Position numbers and translations under genes: made by a program. From Bacteroidota bacterium (GTDB lineage Bacteria > Bacteroidota > Bacteroidia > Chitinophagales > Chitinophagaceae): a stretch of 29,618 nucleotides of DNA. Shown piece by piece: positions 24,261 through 29,618 of the stretch. Position 1 is the stretch's first letter, and each line of letters opens with the position of its first letter. Below the pieces are notes generated by a model. It was not told the origin of the DNA. It saw only the letters and a list, made by a program, of their open reading frames with translations, and did not search any database. The stretch lies in contig CANGUS010000002.1 in assembly GCA_947457085.1 (NCBI GenBank), positions 1 through 29,618 on the forward strand. The letters run 5' to 3'.

Positions 24261-25118
24261 ATGAGACAATTAAAAATAGCAACCCAGATAACCAATAGAG
24301 ATAGTCAAGCGGTAGAGAAATACTTACAAGATATCAGCAGAATCCCTATGATTAATGCGGAAGAAGAAACGGTTTTAGCACAAAAAATTAGAATAGGGGA
24401 TAACATTGCTTTAGATAAATTAGTAAAATCAAATTTGCGTTTTGTTGTGTCTGTAGCGAAACAATATCAACATCAAGGGTTAACATTAAGTGATTTAATA
24501 AATGAAGGAAATCTAGGTTTAATCAAAGCAGCTCAACGTTTTGATGAAACAAAAGGTTTTAAATTTATCTCCTATGCAGTTTGGTGGATTAGACAATCAA
24601 TTTTACAAGCATTAGCTGAACAAGGGAGATTGGTTCGTTTACCACAAAATAAAATAGGCACCTACAACAAAGCAAACAAAGCCATGATGGCCTTTGAGCA
24701 AGAAAATGAACGTGAACCTTCTGTAGAAGAATTAGCGGGTATTTTAGAAATGAGTGAAACAGAAATTGCTAATATTTTCGTTACAAACTCTCGACATACT
24801 TCATTAGATGCTCCTGTTCATGAAGCGGAAGATGTAAATATGGGAGATTTGTTAGCTGGTGCAAATGATACAGACGATAGTGTGATACAAGACAGCTTGC
24901 GTGAAGAAATTCGTAGAATTTTAAAATCATTAAGCCCTAGAGAATCTGAAATTGTGAGCGCTTATTTTGGTTTAGACGGAAACGATGGAACCACTATCGA
25001 GCAAATCGGAGAAAAGTATGATTTGACTAAAGAGCGTATCAGACAAATTAAAGAACGTGCAATTAAACGCTTACAAAAAGCAAGATACAGCAAATCATTA
25101 CGCTCATACCTTGGTTAA
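24261..25118 (+). CDS. rpoD: Primary RNA polymerase sigma factor
   Basis: The 285-residue protein is a sigma-70 factor with region 1.2 (about 13-47, DSQAVEKYLQDISRIPMI), region 2 (about 50-120, including DLINEGNLGLIKAAQRFD and YAVWWIRQSI), region 3 (about 128-205) and region 4 (about 215-280, SPRESEIVSAYFGLDG and TKERIRQIKERAIKRL). It lacks region 1.1 and the large non-conserved insert. This is the usual form of the Bacteroidota housekeeping sigma factor, which recognises -33 TTTG and -7 TAnnTTTG. A smaller alternative sigma is less likely because region 1.2 is intact and the fit to the primary form is close. It is a single gene with a strong terminator; the elements proposed across this window are its expected targets. 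Confidence 0.95.
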   Translation: MRQLKIATQITNRDSQAVEKYLQDISRIPMINAEEETVLAQKIRIGDNIALDKLVKSNLRFVVSVAKQYQHQGLTLSDLINEGNLGLIKAAQRFDETKGFKFISYAVWWIRQSILQALAEQGRLVRLPQNKIGTYNKANKAMMAFEQENEREPSVEELAGILEMSETEIANIFVTNSRHTSLDAPVHEAEDVNMGDLLAGANDTDDSVIQDSLREEIRRILKSLSPRESEIVSAYFGLDGNDGTTIEQIGEKYDLTKERIRQIKERAIKRLQKARYSKSLRSYLG

Positions 25119-25142
25119 TCCATGTTATGGAAAAAATAAATA

Positions 25143-25174
25143 AAAAAAGACTGTCAGCAATGGCAGTCTTTTTT
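25143..25174 (+). terminator. Intrinsic terminator of rpoD
   Basis: A 14-bp stem (AAAAAAGACTGTCA with TGGCAGTCTTTTTT, one G-T pair) is capped by a GCAA tetraloop of the GNRA type and ends in a T-run. It starts 24 nt after the rpoD stop. Confidence 0.9.
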
Positions 25175-25297
25175 GTCGTATTGAACTAATTGTTTCGAGA
25201 CTTCTATCATTAAAAATAGTGTCATTTATTCTTAGATCTGTAAAATAATAATTTTTCCACGTATTTCTTTTATACCTCTTTTATTTAAATTCTTGAA

Positions 25298-25427
25298 TTG
25301 TGCAAAAAGATAATGTTAGTCTTTTTTCGATTATTTAAATATATTAAAATAGAAATAATATTAATATTTTTGTTAAAAATGACGAAATTTCTTGCAAAAA
25401 AATATAAATAACGCAATATTTGCACAA
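25298..25427. promoter_or_regulatory. Paired inverted 9-mers upstream of glnN
   Basis: TTGTGCAAA at 25298-25306 is the exact inverse of TTTGCACAA at 25419-25427, which ends 13 nt before the glnN ATG and lies where the -7 element would be (no exact TAnnTTTG there). Two sites 112 bp apart could bind a regulator that loops DNA. The repeat is seen; the regulatory role is inferred. Confidence 0.4.
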
Positions 25428-25440
25428 ATAAATATAAAAA

Positions 25441-27633
25441 ATGAACAATTTACGTTTCAATGCACTACAATCTTTGAATGAGGGAACAACAGACATTCGC
25501 AGTTATGGAAATAATAAAATAACTGCTTTATTCGCAAGTAATGTATTTTCTGGCAAAGTGCAACGTGAATATTTAAGTGATGAAGCTTACAAAAGCTTAA
25601 TGAATTCGATTAAATCGGGTAGTAAAATTGATCGTAAAATGGCCGACCAAATTTCATCAGGTATGAAAGCTTGGGCTATGGATAGAGGAGTAACGCACTA
25701 CACACATTGGTTCCAACCATTAACAGGAGCAACAGCTGAAAAACATGATTCTTTTTTTACTATTAAAAGTGACGGTTCTGCATTGGAATTATTTGATGGA
25801 GATGCTTTGACACAACAAGAGCCTGATGCATCTTCGTTTCCAAATGGGGGTATTCGAGCAACATTTGAAGCTCGTGGTTACACTGCTTGGGATCCTACAT
25901 CACCTGCCTTCATCATTGAGCAAGCTTATGGAAAAACATTGTGTATCCCTACCATTTTCATATCTTACAGCGGTGAATCATTAGATACAAAAACCCCTTT
26001 ATTAAAAGCGGTTGATTTATTAAGCAAATCAGCTTTAGATGTTTGTCATTATTTTGATAAAAATATCACCAAAGTAGCAGCTACATTAGGTTGGGAGCAA
26101 GAGTATTTCGTAATTGATGAAGCTATGGCCAATGCGCGTCCCGACTTATTAGCAACAGGTAGAACATTATATGGTCACACGCCTGCAAAAGGACAACAAC
26201 TAGACGACCACTATTTTGGCGCGATACCAGAAAGAGTGTTTGCTTATATGCAAGATTTTGAGCAAGAAGCTTATAAATTAGGTATTCCATTAAAAACTCG
26301 TCACAATGAGGTGGCTCCTTCTCAATTTGAGTGTGCACCAATATTTGAAGAAGTAAATATTGCAGTTGATCATAACTCTTTATTAATGGATATCATGCAA
26401 CGTGTAGCAAAACGCCATAAATTAAAAGTTTTATTGCATGAAAAACCTTTTGCTGGCGTAAACGGAAGTGGGAAACACAACAACTGGAGTTTGGCTACTG
26501 ATACGGGAATCAATTTGTTGGCACCAGGCAAAACGCCACGTACAAATTTAATGTTCTTAACATTTTTTGTTAATGTATTGAAAGCCGTTCACACCCATGC
26601 CGATTTATTAAGAGGTTCTATTGCATCATCTACCAATGACCATCGTTTAGGAGCTAATGAAGCACCTCCGGCAATCATATCTGTGTTTGTAGGTAAATAT
26701 TTAACACAAGTGTTAAACGAAGTGGAGGAACGTGTTACAGGAAAGTTCTCTGAACAAGATGAAGAAATCTTAAAGAAAGATATTCATAGAAATATTCCTG
26801 AATTAATTATGGACAATACCGATAGAAATCGTACCAGTCCATTTGCTTTCACTGGAAATAAATTTGAGTTTAGAGCGGTTGGTTCTACAGCCAATTGTGC
26901 TTGGCCAATGACCATTTTGAATACCATTATGGCCGACACTTTAGTGAATTTCAAAAAAGAAGTAGATGCATTAATTGAAAAAGGAGAGAAAAAAGAAATC
27001 GCTTTATTACATATCATTCGTAAGTATATCACAGAAAGTAAAAACATCTGTTTTGAAGGAGATAATTACAGCGAAGCATGGGCACAAGAAGCTGCAAAAC
27101 GTGGCTTAAATAATTTTAAAGATACACCAAGAGCCTTGGATGTATTTGTGACCGATGTAGCAAAAAAATTATTTGAAGACCATAAAATATTTACCCACGT
27201 AGAATTGGAGGCTCGCCATGAAATTATGTTAGAAGAGTACGTGAAAAAAGTACAAATTGAGGCACGAATGATGGGTTACTTAGCAAGCAATTCTATTTTG
27301 CCAGCGGCAATAAGCTATCAAAAAACAATGGTTGATAACGTAAAAGGGTTGAATGAAATTGGTCTAAAAGGTGAAGCTTGTCGCTCACAAATAGAAATTA
27401 TTGAAGCGATTTCAAAACATATCAATGCGATTAGCGATAATGTGGAAGCGATGATCGAAGCTCGTAAAAAAGCGAATGAGATCGAAAGCATGCACGAAAA
27501 AGCGGTAGCTTATTGCGATAGTGTAAAACCATTTTTCGAAATCATACGCTATCATGCCGATAAATTGGAATTAATCGTAGACGATCGCTTATGGACATTG
27601 CCTAAATATCGTGAAATGTTATTTTTAAGATAG
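25441..27633 (+). CDS. glnN: Glutamine synthetase type III
   Basis: The 730-residue enzyme matches GSIII, the long form found in Bacteroidota, cyanobacteria and others. The GSIII-specific N-terminal domain precedes the catalytic core. The core includes the RHNEVAPSQFE stretch (about 287-297), the glycine-rich NGSGKHNNWSL loop (about 341-351), the R-x-N-L-M helix and FEFRAVGSTANC (about 475-486). A C-terminal helical region completes the usual 720-730 residues. It condenses glutamate, ammonia and ATP to glutamine in the cytoplasm as the main route of ammonia assimilation. It is a single gene with a 13-bp stem terminator. The long AT-rich leader with the inverted 9-mers suggests nitrogen control, but no known regulator gene is in the window. 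Confidence 0.97.
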   Translation: MNNLRFNALQSLNEGTTDIRSYGNNKITALFASNVFSGKVQREYLSDEAYKSLMNSIKSGSKIDRKMADQISSGMKAWAMDRGVTHYTHWFQPLTGATAEKHDSFFTIKSDGSALELFDGDALTQQEPDASSFPNGGIRATFEARGYTAWDPTSPAFIIEQAYGKTLCIPTIFISYSGESLDTKTPLLKAVDLLSKSALDVCHYFDKNITKVAATLGWEQEYFVIDEAMANARPDLLATGRTLYGHTPAKGQQLDDHYFGAIPERVFAYMQDFEQEAYKLGIPLKTRHNEVAPSQFECAPIFEEVNIAVDHNSLLMDIMQRVAKRHKLKVLLHEKPFAGVNGSGKHNNWSLATDTGINLLAPGKTPRTNLMFLTFFVNVLKAVHTHADLLRGSIASSTNDHRLGANEAPPAIISVFVGKYLTQVLNEVEERVTGKFSEQDEEILKKDIHRNIPELIMDNTDRNRTSPFAFTGNKFEFRAVGSTANCAWPMTILNTIMADTLVNFKKEVDALIEKGEKKEIALLHIIRKYITESKNICFEGDNYSEAWAQEAAKRGLNNFKDTPRALDVFVTDVAKKLFEDHKIFTHVELEARHEIMLEEYVKKVQIEARMMGYLASNSILPAAISYQKTMVDNVKGLNEIGLKGEACRSQIEIIEAISKHINAISDNVEAMIEARKKANEIESMHEKAVAYCDSVKPFFEIIRYHADKLELIVDDRLWTLPKYREMLFLR

Positions 27634-27654
27634 TTGTCAGATTTATTAATATTT

Positions 27655-27690
27655 AAAGGCCTATAAAGTAGCAATATTTTATAGGTCTTT
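27655..27690 (+). terminator. Intrinsic terminator of glnN
   Basis: AAAGGCCTATAAA and TTTATAGGTCTTT form a 13-bp stem with one G-T pair and a 10-nt loop, followed by CTTTTTT. It starts 22 nt after the glnN stop. Confidence 0.88.
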
Positions 27691-27841
27691 CTTTTTTGCT
27701 TAGTCAACAATACTCACTTTATTCATCCACAACGGCGATGGCACCAGTCAACAGGTTAACATTATTCGTCAAAAAAAGCCAATTTCTGACAGATTCAGTG
27801 AATATTAAATCAAAAAATAGGTTTATTCCATAAAAATTACG

Positions 27842-27849
27842 TACTTTTG
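27842..27849 (+). promoter_or_regulatory. Putative promoter of the yceD-rpmF-plsX operon, -7 TACTTTTG
   Basis: TACTTTTG matches TAnnTTTG exactly and lies 26 nt before the yceD ATG, giving a leader of about 20 nt. The upstream -33 area is T-rich but has no clean TTTG. Confidence 0.5.
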
Positions 27850-27875
27850 CACCCCTGTAAAATAGTAGACCTTGT

Positions 27876-28400
27876 ATGAAACACAATCGGGAATTTGAAA
27901 TTGCTTTTGTCGGTCTTAAACCTGGAGAACATACATACGATTATACTATTGCAGATTCTTTCTTTGAAACGTTTGAAAAACCAGAATTTTGGAATGCAAA
28001 CATTGATGTTAAATTAGTTTTAGATAAAAAAGCCAATGCTTTATTATTGAAATTTTACATCAATGGTAAAGCAACTGTTTCGTGTGATCGATGTGCTGAA
28101 GATTTAGACTTGACCCTTTGGGATGAATTTGAATTATTAGTAAATATTATCGATGACGATTTAGTTGCCCAAAAAAATGAGAATGATGCTGAAGTGGCCT
28201 ACATTGGACGATCTGAAAGTATTTTAGATGTTTCAAGCTGGATTTTTGAATTTATCACGTTGTGTTTACCCATACAACGTGTTCATGGAGAAGATGAAAA
28301 CGGGAAAAGTTACTGTAACCCAACAGTTATAGAATTTTTAGAAAATCAAAACAAAAACGCAACAAATCCTATTTGGGATAAGTTGAAAAACAATAATTAA
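27876..28400 (+). CDS. yceD: YceD/DUF177 family protein
   Basis: The 174-residue protein contains the DUF177 core: strands around residues 38-65 and the C-D-R-C pair (C70, C73) in VSCDRCAEDLDL, followed by an acidic stretch near 90-100 (IIDDDL). The C-terminal part includes LCLPIQRVH. YceD-family proteins are encoded just upstream of rpmF in very many bacteria. A role in 23S rRNA accumulation or ribosome assembly has been proposed for the plant and E. coli members, but the exact function is not settled. rpmF begins 29 nt after it. Confidence 0.9.
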   Translation: MKHNREFEIAFVGLKPGEHTYDYTIADSFFETFEKPEFWNANIDVKLVLDKKANALLLKFYINGKATVSCDRCAEDLDLTLWDEFELLVNIIDDDLVAQKNENDAEVAYIGRSESILDVSSWIFEFITLCLPIQRVHGEDENGKSYCNPTVIEFLENQNKNATNPIWDKLKNNN

Positions 28401-28429
28401 TAACAACAAACTTTTTAAATTAAAGCAAA

Positions 28430-28660
28430 ATGCCTAATCCTAAAAGAAGACACTCACAACAAAGAAGTGCAAAACGTCGTACGCACTACAAGGCAACGAT
28501 TGACACGTTAAGCACAGATAAAACAACTGGAGAAATCCATTTACGTCATCGTGCACATTGGGTAGAAAATCAATTATTCTACAGAGGTAGAGTTGTAATG
28601 GTTAAACCAATGAAAGACGCTATCGCAACAGAAGAAGATACTACTGGCGGCGAAGCTTAA
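28430..28660 (+). CDS. rpmF: 50S ribosomal protein L32, cysteine-free form
   Basis: The 76-residue protein starts MPNPKRRHSQQRSAKRRTHYKA, the basic N-terminal arm of L32 that enters the peptidyl-transferase side of the large subunit. The C-terminal part (HLRHRAHWVENQLFYRGRVV) aligns with the CPxCG...CxxCGYY zinc ribbon of other L32 proteins, but every cysteine is absent. This is a zinc-independent form. The last 17 or so residues are an acidic tail (EEDTTGGEA). It sits in the yceD-rpmF-plsX operon, so it is the ordinary copy and not an accessory zinc-starvation paralogue. Confidence 0.94.
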   Translation: MPNPKRRHSQQRSAKRRTHYKATIDTLSTDKTTGEIHLRHRAHWVENQLFYRGRVVMVKPMKDAIATEEDTTGGEA

Positions 28661-28691
28661 TAAATTTATTGACTAAAAACTTTCGTCTTAT

Positions 28692-29618
28692 ATGCGTATA
28701 GCACTTGACATGATGGGAGGAGATTATGCACCTAAAGAAGCATGTTTAGGTGTTTTGTCGTTTCTGCAAAAATACAATGATTGCCAATTGATTTTAATAG
28801 GCGATGAAACTGCTATTGCTGAAGGGCTAGGTGACGAAACCTCAAAAGTGAAAATTATTCATACCGATGTAGTTATTGGTATGGATGAACATCCTATTAA
28901 AGCAATGAAAGAAAAACCAACATCATCTATGGTGATTGGTTTTGGTTTATTAGCTAAAGGAGATGCCGATGCTTTTTTAAGTGCTGGTAATACCGGAGTG
29001 ATGTTGGTAGGAGCTGCTCACATGATTAAATTAATCGAAGGAGTTTTGCGTCCAACTATTCCAACCCCTGTTCCTCAAATAGACGGATCGTTATCAGTCA
29101 TGTTAGATGTTGGTATCAATGCAGACTGTAAACCTGAATATTTAAATCAATTTGCTACACTAGGAAGTGTTTATGGCAAAGAAATTTTAGGAATTCAAAA
29201 TCCAACCATCGCTTTACTAAACATTGGAGAAGAGGAAGGAAAAGGCAATTTATTAGCTCAAGCAACCTATCCCTTATTGAAAGAAAATAAAAGTATAAAT
29301 TTTATTGGGAACATTGAAGGACGAGATATTATTGACAATAAAGCCGACATGATTATTACAGATGGTTTTACAGGAAATATTGTTTTAAAATTTGCAGAAT
29401 CATTGTATGATATCATCCAAGTTCGTCGAAATTTAAATGATGCATTTTTAGATCGCTTTAATCATCGTTTATATGCAGGTGTGCCTGTTTTAGGTGTTCA
29501 AAAACCTCTAGTAGTAGGACATGGCGTTTCAGACAAAGTGTCTTTTTGTGGCATGATTGAATTAGGGCGTAAAATGATTATGACTAAAATGTGTGAAAAA
29601 ATTCAAAAAGAATTTGAA
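28692..29618 (+). CDS. plsX: Phosphate acyltransferase PlsX (3' end cut)
   Basis: An open reading frame runs from the ATG at 28692 to the window edge, giving 309 residues without a stop. It begins MRIALDMMGGDYAPKE, the standard PlsX opening, and continues with DAFLSAGNTGVMLVGA, DVGINADCKPEYL, NIGEEEGKGN and DGFTGNIVLKF. PlsX converts acyl-ACP to acyl phosphate for PlsY at the inner face of the membrane, the first step of phosphatidic acid synthesis in most bacteria. The family is usually 310-345 residues, so few codons should be missing. It follows rpmF by 31 nt; fabH often comes next but lies beyond the window. Confidence 0.96.
   Translation, partial: MRIALDMMGGDYAPKEACLGVLSFLQKYNDCQLILIGDETAIAEGLGDETSKVKIIHTDVVIGMDEHPIKAMKEKPTSSMVIGFGLLAKGDADAFLSAGNTGVMLVGAAHMIKLIEGVLRPTIPTPVPQIDGSLSVMLDVGINADCKPEYLNQFATLGSVYGKEILGIQNPTIALLNIGEEEGKGNLLAQATYPLLKENKSINFIGNIEGRDIIDNKADMIITDGFTGNIVLKFAESLYDIIQVRRNLNDAFLDRFNHRLYAGVPVLGVQKPLVVGHGVSDKVSFCGMIELGRKMIMTKMCEKIQKEFE

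Larger units (their letters stand above)
25119..25440. other. 322-nt intergenic region between rpoD and glnN
   Basis: The region holds the rpoD terminator near its start and then about 266 nt of very AT-rich leader for glnN. Within the leader TTGTGCAAA (25298-25306) and TTTGCACAA (25419-25427) are perfect inverted copies, and GCAA-TAT-TTGC (25413-25423) is a smaller palindrome that overlaps the second. Apart from a 32-codon reading frame judged to be noise, I see no gene. Confidence 0.7.

Noticed and set aside
25313..25411. A 32-codon reading frame (ATG to TAA) in the glnN leader encoding a hydrophobic, lysine-rich peptide
   Set aside because: The DNA is extremely AT-rich, so Lys, Ile, Leu and Phe codons are expected by chance; no promoter or start context supports translation and no homologue comes to mind.
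27691..27841. A possible small RNA between the glnN terminator and the yceD promoter
   Set aside because: About 150 nt of mixed sequence with no strong stem followed by a T-run and no internal promoter of good quality.
1..29618. tRNA, rRNA, CRISPR arrays, insertion sequences and prophage genes
   Set aside because: Read through for cloverleaf ends, regular repeat-spacer patterns, transposase motifs and terminal repeats; none was recognised by eye.

Overview
This window looks like chromosomal DNA from a Bacteroidota bacterium. The composition is AT-rich and Shine-Dalgarno sequences are largely absent. Promoter-like sites fit the phylum's TAnnTTTG -7 element. There are type IX secretion (T9SS) cargo proteins with both type A and type B C-terminal sorting domains, a PorP/SprF-family protein, a short primary sigma factor without region 1.1, and a glutamine synthetase III. 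The form of ribosomal protein L32 and the general gene content suggest Chitinophagales or a nearby order, but that finer placement is only a guess. No transposase, integrase, phage gene, CRISPR array, rRNA or tRNA gene was recognised. It reads as ordinary core chromosome.

Layout. 1-2020 (minus strand): the 5' half of the pyruvate dehydrogenase E1 alpha gene, a DUF3078 outer-membrane protein and the MscL channel. 2190-2720: a small secreted T9SS type A protein. 2770-6190: kynureninase (minus) divergent from a COG2509 FAD-dependent dehydrogenase, followed by a small stand-alone HsdR_N/PD-(D/E)XK protein. The divergent promoter region carries a 22-bp inverted repeat. 6240-8080: a bacilliredoxin, then a long and divergent Lgt-family protein. 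8160-12110 (minus): a LytTR response regulator and its large beta-propeller sensor kinase, transcribed kinase first. 12180-13970: MiaE tRNA hydroxylase and class I fructose-1,6-bisphosphatase. 14070-17350 (minus): FtsK and CcmB.

17430-23740 is the most distinctive block. It encodes a 956-residue secreted protein (choice-of-anchor L domain, Calx-beta-like domain, six cysteine-bearing Ig-like repeats, type B sorting domain), a PorP/SprF barrel and a PorE-like TPR/propeller/OmpA protein. The three probably form a surface adhesin, its outer-membrane anchor and a peptidoglycan link. 23820-27690: a small exported protein, the primary sigma factor and glutamine synthetase III. 27840-29618: the conserved yceD-rpmF-plsX group, with plsX cut by the window end.

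The sigma factor encoded here is of the class that reads TAnnTTTG promoters. Several such elements lie only 4-8 nt before an ATG (kynU, the FAD gene, the HsdR_N gene, fbp, ftsK, miaE), which predicts leaderless or nearly leaderless mRNAs. I did not find a clearly new defence or mobile system. The points most worth checking are the substituted catalytic motif of the Lgt-like protein, the symmetric repeat between kynU and the FAD gene, the surface-protein operon, and the L32 without zinc-binding cysteines.
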